Source of the DNA: DASUBN01 sp036500225
GTDB lineage: Bacteria; Pseudomonadota; Gammaproteobacteria; Natronospirales; REEB76
Assembly (NCBI GenBank): GCA_036500225.1
Contig: DASYCJ010000055.1
Span: 1-64,000, forward strand
Length of the DNA stretch: 64,000 bases
Direction of reading: 5' to 3'
Positions 1 to 8,106 of this stretch are shown here, piece by piece (position 1 is the stretch's first letter; every line of letters starts with the position of its first letter). Under the pieces are notes generated by a model. The model was not told the origin of the DNA. It saw nothing but the letters and a program-made list of their open reading frames with translations, and did no database searches. Position numbers and translations under genes: made by a program.

Positions 1-124
1 TCTCAGCATCGAAGGTGTGGAACGCGGGATCAGCGTACATGTAGCCCGGCAGCGTGGAGGCTTGCTCTAACGAGCGGGTAGCGCAGTCCGTCGCGATGAG
101 ACTGGCTGGCACTTGGAGTTTCAT
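1..124 (-). CDS. N-terminal fragment, possible Rieske ring-hydroxylating oxygenase alpha subunit
   Basis: Partial gene that runs off the left edge; 41 codons are visible. It starts at an ATG whose last two bases and following base form the stop of the upstream gene (ATGA at 121-124), so translation is probably coupled. The visible segment includes LPGYMYADPAFHTFDAE. This resembles the region just before the Rieske domain of aromatic ring-hydroxylating oxygenase alpha subunits, which usually read 'P..Y.dp..f..E...if...W'. The Rieske cysteines and histidines lie beyond the edge, so the assignment is tentative. It is the third gene of a minus-strand chain after an MFS exporter and a secreted hypothetical. 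Confidence 0.45.
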   Translation of the reverse strand, partial: MKLQVPASLIATDCATRSLEQASTLPGYMYADPAFHTFDAE

Positions 125-834
125 TTCACCAGCCCTTCGATGAAGGCTTTCGGTGATCCGCACTGAGGCGCGGCCTTCTGCCACTCGGCATCGTCCCTAA
201 TCAGGTGTGCCGTGACCGTGTCGAGCTGCTGATAGGCGGCTATGAAACCCTGGTCCTGTATGTATATGGCGCGCAACATATCCGGGATCTTTTTCCAATT
301 GCAGCCTTCAGAGGCATAGCGGCCTATAACCCGATTAAGGGTGCTGAAATCCCAGGCATAGCCATCCAGGTCCGATCGCGGCTTCTTCAGATCCATGTCC
401 GGAGCTTTATGCAACTTGATGGTGTCACCGTCATGGTTCGAACGGCTCACCAGCACCGTCCCCAGAGGATTGGGAGGATTGTTGTCCATACCTAGGTAGA
501 GATAACCAGGCTTGAACAGGATCAACGAAGGATTGTCGGTCCGCATATCGCAGGAGCCAGAGACTGTGATGGGTCCCCAGCCGCGTATGTGAAATTCGCC
601 CTTGGCATCCGTCACCGCCCCTTCCATGTCGATGGCGCCACAGCCGAGGGAATGCCCGGTGAGACTGCCCTCGTGCAGCTCCCAGTAGGCCGCAACTGCG
701 ACACCTGCTAGAGGAGCGCCTGTGTCTGCATCCACCACGTGTGCCGTCACCGGCTCAGCAGAGAGCGTCGAGTGAGTGGCTGGCGCGACGAACGAGAAAC
801 CGACCAGAAAAGGCAGCAGTGCGTGAGATCTCAT
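121..834 (-). CDS. Secreted hypothetical protein with a carboxypeptidase-regulatory-like domain
   Basis: A 237-residue protein. Residues 1-26 look like a Sec signal peptide (hydrophobic run ending near STLSAEP). Residues about 28-115 contain VDADTGAPLAGVAVAAYW followed by a TDAKGEFHIRGW segment, the pattern of CarboxypepD_reg/transthyretin-like beta-sandwich folds. The C-terminal half is not recognised. The start ATG overlaps the stop of the MFS gene (ATGA at 831-834), and its own stop overlaps the next start, so it is the middle gene of a tightly packed three-gene unit. Function is unknown; an exported or periplasmic location is inferred from the signal peptide. Confidence 0.7.
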   Translation of the reverse strand: MRSHALLPFLVGFSFVAPATHSTLSAEPVTAHVVDADTGAPLAGVAVAAYWELHEGSLTGHSLGCGAIDMEGAVTDAKGEFHIRGWGPITVSGSCDMRTDNPSLILFKPGYLYLGMDNNPPNPLGTVLVSRSNHDGDTIKLHKAPDMDLKKPRSDLDGYAWDFSTLNRVIGRYASEGCNWKKIPDMLRAIYIQDQGFIAAYQQLDTVTAHLIRDDAEWQKAAPQCGSPKAFIEGLVK

Positions 835-2078
835 CCGCCCACCACTGGTTGGGAGATGGCGACCGTCCCGATATGTGCAGGCCGGGTGGTGCGCCAGGCG
901 ATGAACGCCGCGCCCAACAAGAGCATGGCGGCCAATAGGAACGGCGTGCCGGGCAGACCCCAGGCGGCGTAACTGCCGATGGCGATGGCGAAGCTCTGGG
1001 TGAAGAGGCTGGGACCGAAGCAGCTGGCGATGCCCATGATGCTGGAGAGTGCGCCCTGCAGCTGCCCTTGCTCATGAGGCTCCACCAGGTGCGTCATGAT
1101 GCCCTGGGCGGAAGGATTGGCGATGCCCCACATGGACATGACCGGCACACCGAGCCAGAACCAGCCGCCGGTAGGCGCGAGACCATAGATGGCGAAACCC
1201 GCCGCGCCGAACAGCAGTCCCAGGCCCAAGGCGCGGCGTTCACCCAATCTCTTCACGATGGGTTTCACCAAGCCGCCCTGCACGATCACCGCGCAGCCAC
1301 CCACACCCGCCAGCATGTAACCCACGTGGCTGCTGTCCCAGTGATAGCGGTAGGCCATGTACAAGACTGCGGTGCTGGGCAGCACTGCATGGGCTAGGTT
1401 CATGAGGAACTGGGACGTGGCGAGACCGGCAAGGATCGGATGGGAACGGAGCAATACCAAAGCACCCACAGGATTCGCGCGCTTCCAGGAGAAGGCCGAA
1501 CGCTTGTCCTTAGGGAGAGACTCCGGCAGCACGAAGAATCCATAACTGGCGTTGACCAGTGCGAGCCCCGCCGCGACCCAGAACGGCAGACGCGGTGAGA
1601 TATGACCCAAGAGGCCGCCTACGGCGGGTCCCAGCACGAAGCCCACGCCGAAGGCGGCGCCAATCATGCCGAAGGCCGCAGCGCGCTTCTCCGTGGGCGT
1701 GACGTCGGCGATGTAGGCGCCGGCGGTGCTGATACTGGCGGCGCAGATCCCGGAGATGATGCGTCCGGCGAAGAGCCAGTACAGGTTCGGCGCGATGGCC
1801 ATGAGCAGGAAGTCCAACCCAAGACCCGTGCAGGAGATGAGGATCACGGTGCGGCGGCCGAAACGGTCCGAGAGCGCACCCTGCAGTGGCGAGAAGAAGA
1901 ACTGCATCAGCGCCCAGCCGGTGCCGAACAGGCCGTAGATCTCGGCAGTGCGTACCGGATCGCCTTTCAGGAAATCCTGCACCAGCAAGGGCAGCACCGG
2001 GATGATCATGCCGAAGGCCAGCATGTCGATGACCACGGTCACCAGGATGAAGGCCAGGGCGGCTTTGCGGTTCTGCAC
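831..2078 (-). CDS. MFS transporter, TCR/Tet (TetA-like) family
   Basis: 415 residues with about 12 hydrophobic segments, the usual size of 12-TM drug:proton antiporters. The loop between TM2 and TM3 carries motif A (GALSDRFGRRTVIL), and TM5 carries the antiporter motif C (GFVLGPAVGGLLG), which supports inner-membrane drug/H+ export. The start is GTG at 2076-2078, preceded by GGGAG at 7-nt spacing. It is first in a chain with a secreted hypothetical and a possible oxygenase. The family resemblance to TetA does not prove tetracycline export; many chromosomal members have unknown substrates. Confidence 0.85.
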   Translation of the reverse strand: MQNRKAALAFILVTVVIDMLAFGMIIPVLPLLVQDFLKGDPVRTAEIYGLFGTGWALMQFFFSPLQGALSDRFGRRTVILISCTGLGLDFLLMAIAPNLYWLFAGRIISGICAASISTAGAYIADVTPTEKRAAAFGMIGAAFGVGFVLGPAVGGLLGHISPRLPFWVAAGLALVNASYGFFVLPESLPKDKRSAFSWKRANPVGALVLLRSHPILAGLATSQFLMNLAHAVLPSTAVLYMAYRYHWDSSHVGYMLAGVGGCAVIVQGGLVKPIVKRLGERRALGLGLLFGAAGFAIYGLAPTGGWFWLGVPVMSMWGIANPSAQGIMTHLVEPHEQGQLQGALSSIMGIASCFGPSLFTQSFAIAIGSYAAWGLPGTPFLLAAMLLLGAAFIAWRTTRPAHIGTVAISQPVVGG

Positions 2079-2163
2079 TTGATACTCCCTATGGGACTAG
2101 GTGAGTTTACCCCACAGCTATAGAGGGCGAAGGATACCGGGAGTTCCGAGGCGTCTATAAAAG

Positions 2164-2192
2164 AAGAAGCCCGGCTTTGGGCCGGGCTTCTT
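2164..2192 (-). terminator. Rho-independent terminator of the prp operon
   Basis: Perfect 12-bp inverted repeat (AAGAAGCCCGGC arm) with a 5-nt loop. On the minus strand it is followed by a T-rich run (TTCTTTTATA). It lies just past the prpD stop at 2217 and before the MFS gene start. Confidence 0.85.
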
Positions 2193-2216
2193 GTCACGTC
2201 ATGTGAAAGCCAGAGC

Positions 2217-3665
2217 TTACACGGTCCAAAGAGACATGAAGTCCGTGACCGAAGCAGCTTCCAATTTTTTCTGGTCGCCGCACAAGGCGTTGATCGCCGC
2301 ACACTGGCGGGCCGAGAGCTTGCCGGCGATGGCCTTCTCGAATTTGTTCACCAGGACCGGGATACCCTCGGCGCGGCGCTTGCGGTGGCCGATGGGGAAC
2401 TCTACTTCCACGCGTTCGGTTTTGCTGCCGCCCTTAAAGAACACCTGGATGGCGTTGCCGATGTAACGCTTGGCCGGATCGTAGTAATCCTTGGTGTACT
2501 TAGTGTTCTCCTTCACTTCCATCTTGCTGCGCAGCTTGTCCACCCGTGGGTCACGGGCGATGGCATCCTCGTAATCCGCCGCGGTGAGGCGGCCGAAGAT
2601 CAGCGGGATGGCGACCATGTACTGGATGCAGTGGTCACGATCCGCCGGGTTCGCGAGCTCTCCGGTCTTATCTATGATCCGCACACCCGGTTCCTGGGTC
2701 TCGATCACGATCTTCTCTATGTCGCCGAGCTTGTCCTGCACCTTGGCGTGCAAAGCCATGGCCGCCTCCACTGCCGTCTGGGCGTGGAACTCCGCAGGGT
2801 ACGAGATCTTGATGAGCACGTTCTCCATCACATAGCTGCCGTAAGGGCGCTGGAACTTGAAGGGTTGACCCTTGAAGAGCACATCGTAGAAGCCCCAGGT
2901 CTTGGCGGAGAGCGCAGACGGATAACCCATCTCGCCCTTCAGGGCCATGAGACCATGGCGCACGGCGCGACTGGTGGCATCGCCCGCAGCCCAACTCTTG
3001 CGGGAGCCGGTGTTGGGAGCATGACGATAGGTACGCAGGGCGCCGCCATCGATCCAGGCATTGGATACGGCGTTCACCACGTCTTCGCGGCTGCCGCCCA
3101 GCATGTGAGTGACCACGGCGGTAGACGCCACACGCACCAACAACACGTGGTCGAGGCCCACGCGGTTGTAGCTGTTCTCTAGAGCCAGCACGCCTTGTAT
3201 CTCGTGGGCCTTGATCATGGCCGTGAGCACATCTTTGATGCTGAGCGGCTTCTTGCCCTCGGCGACGTTCTTGCGAGAGATGTAGTCCGCCACGGCCAGG
3301 ATGCCGCCCAGGTTGTCGGAGGGATGGCCCCACTCCGCCGCGAGCCAGGTGTCGTTGAAGTCCAGCCACCGCACCATGGCACCGATGTTGAAGGCCGCCT
3401 GTACCGGATCGAGCTCATGGCTCGTGCCAGGCACCCGCGCGCCGCCTTTCATGGTGGCACCCGGCACCACCGGTCCCAGCAACTTGGTGCAGGCTGGGTA
3501 ATCCAGAGCCAGCATGCCGCAACCCAAGGTATCCATGAGGATGTAGCGTGCGGTCTTATAGGCCTCGGCGCTCTTCACCTTGTAATCGCAGACGTAGTCG
3601 GCGATGTCCTGGATGACTTTGTCCGGCTTGGGACGCTTGGCGGAACGGATGTCGTGGCTGCTCAT
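2217..3665 (-). CDS. prpD: 2-methylcitrate dehydratase PrpD
   Basis: 482 residues, matching the usual PrpD length (about 480). It belongs to the MmgE/PrpD family, which dehydrates 2-methylcitrate to 2-methyl-cis-aconitate in the cytoplasmic methylcitrate cycle for propionyl-CoA. Family-typical segments include ARYILMDTLGCGMLALDYP, WLDFNDTWLAAEWGHPSDN and ISYPAEFHAQTAVEAA. I start it at the ATG at 3663-3665 (MSSHDIRS). An upstream in-frame ATG would add 38 residues that overlap the end of prpC and look like shadow sequence, and AGGA precedes the chosen start. It is the last gene of prpB-prpC-prpD, 28 nt after prpC. No acnD/prpF is present, so this is the PrpD-type pathway. Confidence 0.95.
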   Translation of the reverse strand: MSSHDIRSAKRPKPDKVIQDIADYVCDYKVKSAEAYKTARYILMDTLGCGMLALDYPACTKLLGPVVPGATMKGGARVPGTSHELDPVQAAFNIGAMVRWLDFNDTWLAAEWGHPSDNLGGILAVADYISRKNVAEGKKPLSIKDVLTAMIKAHEIQGVLALENSYNRVGLDHVLLVRVASTAVVTHMLGGSREDVVNAVSNAWIDGGALRTYRHAPNTGSRKSWAAGDATSRAVRHGLMALKGEMGYPSALSAKTWGFYDVLFKGQPFKFQRPYGSYVMENVLIKISYPAEFHAQTAVEAAMALHAKVQDKLGDIEKIVIETQEPGVRIIDKTGELANPADRDHCIQYMVAIPLIFGRLTAADYEDAIARDPRVDKLRSKMEVKENTKYTKDYYDPAKRYIGNAIQVFFKGGSKTERVEVEFPIGHRKRRAEGIPVLVNKFEKAIAGKLSARQCAAINALCGDQKKLEAASVTDFMSLWTV

Positions 3666-3693
3666 CTTCGGGTCATTCCTATTACTTACGTGA

Positions 3694-4872
3694 TTATTTG
3701 CGCTTCTCGATGGGGACGAATTTCTGGTCTTCGGGACCGATGTAATTCGCGCTCGGACGGATGATCTTGCCGTCGGCACGCTGCTCGATGACGTGAGCGC
3801 TCCAGCCGGTGGTGCGGGCGATCACGAACAGCGGCGTGAACATGGCGGTAGGCACGCCCATCACGTGATAGGACACGGCCGAGAACCAGTCCAGGTTGGG
3901 GAACATCTTCTTCAGGTTCCACATCACGGTTTCGAGGCGCTCCGCGATGTTGTAGAGCTTCATGTCGCCGGCGCCCTTGGAGAGCTGTTGAGCGACTTTC
4001 TTGATCACCACGTTGCGCGGGTCGCTGATGGTGTAGACCGGATGGCCGAAGCCGATCACGATCTCCTTGGCTTCCACCCGCTTGCGGATGTCGGCTTCCG
4101 CCTCGTCCGGGGTCTCATAGCGGCTCTGGATCTCGTAGGCTACTTCGTTGGCGCCGCCGTGCTTGGGGCCGCGCAGGGCGCCGATGCCGCCGGTGATGCA
4201 GGAATAGATGTCGGAACCGGTGCCGGCGATGACCCGGGCAGTGAAGGTGGAGGCGTTGAACTCATGCTCGGCATAGAGGTTGAGGGAAACATGCATGGCA
4301 CGCACCCAGGCATCGGAGGGCTCAGCGCCATGCAGCATGTGCAGAAAGTGGCCGCCCACGGAGTCGTCGTCCGTCTCGACGATGATGCGCTTGCCGTTGT
4401 GGCTCCAGTGATACCAGTAACACAGCATGGAACCGAAGCTCGCGACCAGCTGATCCGCGATGTCGCGGGCGCCGGCGGCGTTGTGATCATCCTTCTCCGG
4501 CAACGCACAACCCAAAGCCGAGACGCCGGTGCGCATCACGTCCATGGGGTGGCTAGAGGGCGGCAGCTGTTCGAGCGCAGCGCGCACCGTGTGGGGCAGG
4601 CCGCGCAGACGCTTCAACTTGGCCTTATAGGCCTTGAGCTCGGCGCGGTTCGGCAGCTTGCCATGGATCAGGAGATGCGCCACTTCTTCGAAGTCGCACT
4701 TGTCGGCGATGTCGAGGATGTCGTAACCGCGGTAGTGCAGGTCGTTGCCGCTACGGCCGACAGTGCAAAGGGCGGTGTTGCCGGCGACCACGCCGGACAG
4801 GGCCACGGATTTCTTGGCCTTGGGGGCATTGGCCGGGGCCGGGACAACTGATTTATTGCTTTCTTCGCTCAT
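3694..4872 (-). CDS. prpC: 2-methylcitrate synthase PrpC
   Basis: 392 residues, citrate synthase superfamily. It condenses propionyl-CoA with oxaloacetate to 2-methylcitrate. Recognisable segments are YRGYDILDIADKCDFEEVAH near the N-terminus, the catalytic-region histidines in GALRGPKHGGANE, and IGFGHPVYTISDPRN. The chosen start (MSEESNKS, ATG at 4870-4872) excludes a 32-residue upstream extension that overlaps prpB. It lies 22 nt after prpB and 28 nt before prpD, as expected for an operon. Its short alanine-rich N-terminal tail before the core is slightly longer than in enteric PrpC. Confidence 0.93.
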   Translation of the reverse strand: MSEESNKSVVPAPANAPKAKKSVALSGVVAGNTALCTVGRSGNDLHYRGYDILDIADKCDFEEVAHLLIHGKLPNRAELKAYKAKLKRLRGLPHTVRAALEQLPPSSHPMDVMRTGVSALGCALPEKDDHNAAGARDIADQLVASFGSMLCYWYHWSHNGKRIIVETDDDSVGGHFLHMLHGAEPSDAWVRAMHVSLNLYAEHEFNASTFTARVIAGTGSDIYSCITGGIGALRGPKHGGANEVAYEIQSRYETPDEAEADIRKRVEAKEIVIGFGHPVYTISDPRNVVIKKVAQQLSKGAGDMKLYNIAERLETVMWNLKKMFPNLDWFSAVSYHVMGVPTAMFTPLFVIARTTGWSAHVIEQRADGKIIRPSANYIGPEDQKFVPIEKRK

Positions 4873-4894
4873 GGTCCTGCTCCTGTGAATACCA

Positions 4895-5785
4895 TTACTT
4901 CTTCTTGGCGTCCTGCTTAAAGAGCTCATCGAGTTTCTTCTCGTAATCCATGTAGCCCAGCACGTCATAGAGTTCGACGCGGGTCTGCATGGTATCCAGC
5001 ACAGCCTTCTGGGTGCCCTGTTTGCGCAGCTCGCTGTACACCCGCTCCGCCGCCTTGCTCATGGCACGGAACGCGGACAGGGGATACAGCACCAGACTGA
5101 CGCCGGCATCGCCTAATTCCTGGGTGGTGAACATCGGCGTCTTGCCGAACTCAGTGATGTTGGCCAGGACCGGCACCTTGATCACCTTGGTGAACTGCTT
5201 GTACTCATCCAGGGTGGTGAGAGCCTCGGCGAAGATCATGTCCGCGCCCGCTTCCACGTACTTGGCAGCACGATCCAAGGCCGCCTGCTGGCCTTCGCTG
5301 GCATGGGCATCGGTGCGGGCCATGATCACGAACTTGGCGTCGGTGCGGCCGTCCACCGCTGACTTGATGCGATCGCACATCTCGGCGGCATCGACGAGTT
5401 CTTTACCCGGCCGATGGCCGCAACGTTTGGCGGCTACCTGATCCTCGATATGCATGCCGCCGGCGCCGGCGCGGATCATCTCAGCGGCGGTGCGGGAGAT
5501 GTTGAAGGCAGAGCCCCAACCCGTGTCCGCGTCCACCAGCAACGGCAGTTCGGTGGCGCCGGAGATGCGGCGGATGTCTTCGCAGACATCGTTCAGGGAA
5601 GTCATGCCGAGGTCCGGCAGGCCGAAGGAGGCATTGGCGACGCCGGCGCCGGAGAGATAGATGGCCTTGAAGCCCGCCCGCTCCGCCAACAGGGCGGAAT
5701 AGGCATTGATGGTGCCTGCCACCTGGAGGGGACGTTCGGCTTCGAGCGCAGACCAGAAGCGCGCGCCGGCGGAAGCTTGAGCCAT
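4895..5785 (-). CDS. prpB: 2-methylisocitrate lyase PrpB
   Basis: 296 residues, isocitrate lyase/PEP mutase superfamily, full length. It cleaves 2-methylisocitrate to pyruvate and succinate, the last step of the methylcitrate cycle. The active-site signature KRCGHRPGK is at about residues 120-128 (catalytic Cys122), and metal-binding acidic residues sit in LLVDADTGWG (Asp85, Asp87). It is the first gene of prpBCD. No PrpR-type regulator is adjacent, so control of the operon is not obvious. The acuI homologue ends 96 nt upstream on the same strand and may be co-transcribed. Confidence 0.95.
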   Translation of the reverse strand: MAQASAGARFWSALEAERPLQVAGTINAYSALLAERAGFKAIYLSGAGVANASFGLPDLGMTSLNDVCEDIRRISGATELPLLVDADTGWGSAFNISRTAAEMIRAGAGGMHIEDQVAAKRCGHRPGKELVDAAEMCDRIKSAVDGRTDAKFVIMARTDAHASEGQQAALDRAAKYVEAGADMIFAEALTTLDEYKQFTKVIKVPVLANITEFGKTPMFTTQELGDAGVSLVLYPLSAFRAMSKAAERVYSELRKQGTQKAVLDTMQTRVELYDVLGYMDYEKKLDELFKQDAKKK

Positions 5786-5881
5786 GACGGACCTCGTGGA
5801 GTGCCCGGCGAGGCCGGGTCTAGGAGCCGCCTATTTTACCGGTTTTGGCACCCGGGCCGCTAACGGGGCCCAGCCCGGACT

Positions 5882-6874
5882 TCAGGCGACCTTCACCACG
5901 ATGCGGCCCTGGTGGCGGCCATCCAGCACCTTGGGGAACACCAGGGGCAGTTGGTCGAAGGGCACATGCTCATGGGCGATGAGCTTGAGCTTGCCGGGCT
6001 TGAGATCGCTGGCGATGCGGTTCCAGACCTTGAGTCGGACTTTGCGCGGCGTGGCCATGGAATTTATACCTAAGAGGTTCACGCCTCGCAGGATGAAGGG
6101 CATCACGGTGGTATTGAGCTGGTGACCACCGGCGAGACCGATGCTCGCGATGCCACCCCACCAGTCCGTGGTGCGGGTGAGCCAGGTGAGCATGTCACCA
6201 CCCACGTTATCGATGGCGCCCTGCCACTGGATGCGTTCCAGGGGCTTGCTGCCGTAATCGATCTCGGTGCGCAGCAGGATGCTGGAGGCGCCGAGCTGCT
6301 TGAGGTAATCCTGGGATTCCTGCTTGCCGGTGACGGCCACCACTTCGTAGCCACGCTTTGCCAACATGTTGATGGCGAGGCTGCCGACGCCGCCGGTGGC
6401 GCCGGTGACGATCACCGGTTTGCCTTTAGGCGTCAGGCCGTTGTGTTCCAGTTTCTCGATGGCCAAAGCTGCCGTGAAGCCCGCCGTACCCACGGCCATG
6501 GTGCTCTCAGGCGTGAAACCTTTAGGTATCGGGATCACCCACTCGCCTTTCACTCGCGCGTATTCGGCGTAGCCGCCGTCATGGTCTTCGCCCAGGCCGC
6601 AGCCCGTGACCAAGACCTTCTGGCCTTTCTTGTAACGCTTGTCAGATGAAGAGAGCACTGTCCCAGCGAGATCGATACCGCCCACCAGGGGGAAGTGCCG
6701 CAGTATCTTGCCCCGGCCGGTGGCCGCCAGGGCATCTTTGTAGTTGACGCTGGAGTGGCTGACCTTCACCACCACTTCGCCGGGCATGAGATCTTCGAGC
6801 CGCAGCTGTTCGAAGCGCGCCACGATCTTCTTCTCGATCTCGTGGATGCGGAAGGCGGTGAACGTCTTGTCCAT
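5882..6874 (-). CDS. acuI: Acrylyl-CoA reductase / YhdH-type quinone oxidoreductase family
   Basis: 330 residues, medium-chain dehydrogenase/reductase of the AcuI/YhdH subfamily. These NADPH-dependent enzymes reduce acryloyl-CoA to propionyl-CoA. Visible are SSVNYKDALAATGRG, the substrate-region HFPLVGGIDLAGTV and the nucleotide-binding VTGATGGVGSLAINMLAKRG. I start at the ATG at 6872-6874 (MDKTFTAF) because GGAG lies 8 nt upstream; an ATG five codons earlier has no clear Shine-Dalgarno. It directly precedes prpBCD on the same strand. That placement fits a role in supplying propionyl-CoA to the methylcitrate cycle; this link is inference. Confidence 0.85.
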   Translation of the reverse strand: MDKTFTAFRIHEIEKKIVARFEQLRLEDLMPGEVVVKVSHSSVNYKDALAATGRGKILRHFPLVGGIDLAGTVLSSSDKRYKKGQKVLVTGCGLGEDHDGGYAEYARVKGEWVIPIPKGFTPESTMAVGTAGFTAALAIEKLEHNGLTPKGKPVIVTGATGGVGSLAINMLAKRGYEVVAVTGKQESQDYLKQLGASSILLRTEIDYGSKPLERIQWQGAIDNVGGDMLTWLTRTTDWWGGIASIGLAGGHQLNTTVMPFILRGVNLLGINSMATPRKVRLKVWNRIASDLKPGKLKLIAHEHVPFDQLPLVFPKVLDGRHQGRIVVKVA

Positions 6875-6925
6875 GGCGACGGCTCCCATGCGTGAGGCGT
6901 CATCTTCTCATATTTCAAAGAGGCG

Positions 6926-6951
6926 AAAAAAAGCCCCGGCAAGCCGGGGCT
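6926..6951 (-). terminator. Rho-independent terminator downstream of the outer-membrane barrel gene
   Basis: Stem AGCCCCGG/CCGGGGCT (8 bp) with a 4-nt loop. On the minus strand it is followed by seven T residues. It sits 22 nt past the stop at 6974 and just before the acuI start, so it separates the two minus-strand units. Confidence 0.88.
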
Positions 6952-6973
6952 GCGCCTTCCGGAAGGCCCCTGA

Positions 6974-7525
6974 TTAAAAGTTATAGCGGGCACCAAGCAT
7001 GAAAGTGTCTGCGTCGGAATTGTTGGCGTAACCGGCATACACCTGCCAGTGCAGGTCGATGCTGTAGAAGCCACGCACGCCGAGGGTGTTCTCGGTATCG
7101 CTGTTGATGTCAGTATGGTTCACGTAGCCGTCCAGCTCGAACTTGGGTGCGAGCCAGGCGCGCAGGCCGCCGGTAGCGCCCCAACCGGTGTGGTTGCCGT
7201 TGCCGCTCTGGTTCACGCTCAGGAACTCGCCGTCCACGAACAAATCCAGCTGTTGGGCGAGCTTGGTGTTCCAGCCGCCGCCCAGGTCGAAGCTGTTCTG
7301 GCTGACGCTGCAGCAGGAGACATGCTGGAAGCCGACGATGCCATGGATCTGATCGGTGAAGGCATAGGAACCATCGGTGCTGATACCGGTCATGCTGCTG
7401 CCGTTATGGGACGGGCTCACACTCACCAGCGAGGCTTCGCCGTAGTTGTAACTGAAGTCGTCGGCCTGGGCAGCGAACGGAAGCGCTGCCAGCAATAGCG
7501 ACGACATGAGGATGTATCTAGACAT
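6974..7525 (-). CDS. Outer-membrane beta-barrel protein, small porin-like
   Basis: 183 residues. Residues 1-21 form a signal peptide (LLLAALPFAAQA cleavage region). The mature part has alternating polar/hydrophobic strands and ends FMLGARYNF. A C-terminal aromatic residue in such a strand is the classical outer-membrane insertion signature recognised by the BAM machinery. The size suggests an 8-stranded barrel. A cysteine pair (SCC) is at about residues 70-71. No specific ligand can be assigned. It is a single-gene unit with its own terminator. Confidence 0.75.
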   Translation of the reverse strand: MSRYILMSSLLLAALPFAAQADDFSYNYGEASLVSVSPSHNGSSMTGISTDGSYAFTDQIHGIVGFQHVSCCSVSQNSFDLGGGWNTKLAQQLDLFVDGEFLSVNQSGNGNHTGWGATGGLRAWLAPKFELDGYVNHTDINSDTENTLGVRGFYSIDLHWQVYAGYANNSDADTFMLGARYNF

Positions 7526-7663
7526 TACTTCTCTCCTTGGTCTTCTTGTACACGCGACAATCCTCGGCCACGCGGCAGCACTCTAGCCCGCGCGCGGTGG
7601 CGCGAGCGGCGTTCGTGACATAAGCGCCGGAGTTTGTAACGGAATTGTGAAGTGGTTATCAAA

Positions 7664-7687
7664 GGCGGCGCCCATGCGGGCGCCGCC
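7664..7687 (-). terminator. Hairpin, probable terminator of the small lipoprotein gene
   Basis: Perfect 10-bp stem (GGCGGCGCCC arm) with loop ATGC, immediately beyond the stop at 7695. Only TTTGAT follows on the minus strand, so the T-tract is weak. Confidence 0.55.
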
Positions 7688-7694
7688 ATGCGAG

Positions 7695-7997
7695 TCACGG
7701 CGGGTTGGCGGCCGGGCTCGCGACGCTGATGAGGCGCCCGCCGGAGCTGAACAGGAAGGCCGCAGTCACGCCATGATCGAGCTTGTAGTCATAGGTATAT
7801 CGCCCATCGGGACCATCATCCTTGCGGTCTGGTTTTCCCAAACAGTGTTCCACTTCTGCAGAGGTGGCGTCGTCCGGGAGGAAGCCGTCTACGGTGCCGG
7901 GGCAGGCATAACCCGGCGGCGGCGCGCTGGCGCAACCTCCCACCGAAGCTAGAGCGCCGCCGAGCAGCACGATGGGGAGCAAGGAAATCTTGTACAT
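7695..7997 (-). CDS. Small lipoprotein with a BamE/SmpA-like segment
   Basis: 100 residues. The N-terminus has a hydrophobic core followed by SVGGC, a lipobox variant with Cys at about residue 22, so it is probably a lipid-anchored envelope protein. The segment DDATSAEVEHCLGKPDRKDD followed by YTYDY resembles the SmpA/OmlA (BamE-like) fold, in which an 'T..EV...LG.P' helix precedes a beta-sheet. It is too short and divergent to call BamE itself. Monocistronic, with a hairpin after the stop. Confidence 0.65.
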   Translation of the reverse strand: MYKISLLPIVLLGGALASVGGCASAPPPGYACPGTVDGFLPDDATSAEVEHCLGKPDRKDDGPDGRYTYDYKLDHGVTAAFLFSSGGRLISVASPAANPP

Positions 7998-8106
7998 GGG
8001 ATCTCCGGAGAGCGTGAGTCAGGACTTCACGCTACTCCGCTCCTGCACCATGCAGGAAACCCAGGAGACATAAACGGGTCAGCGGTTTGACGGAATGAGG
8101 CTTATG

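Noticed and set aside
831..2078. Tetracycline resistance determinant
   Set aside because: TetA-like family membership only; no TetR or mobile element beside it, and substrates of chromosomal members vary.
3666..3779. 38-residue N-terminal extension of PrpD
   Set aside because: It overlaps the prpC end, is Ser/Arg-rich shadow sequence, and PrpD has the normal length without it.
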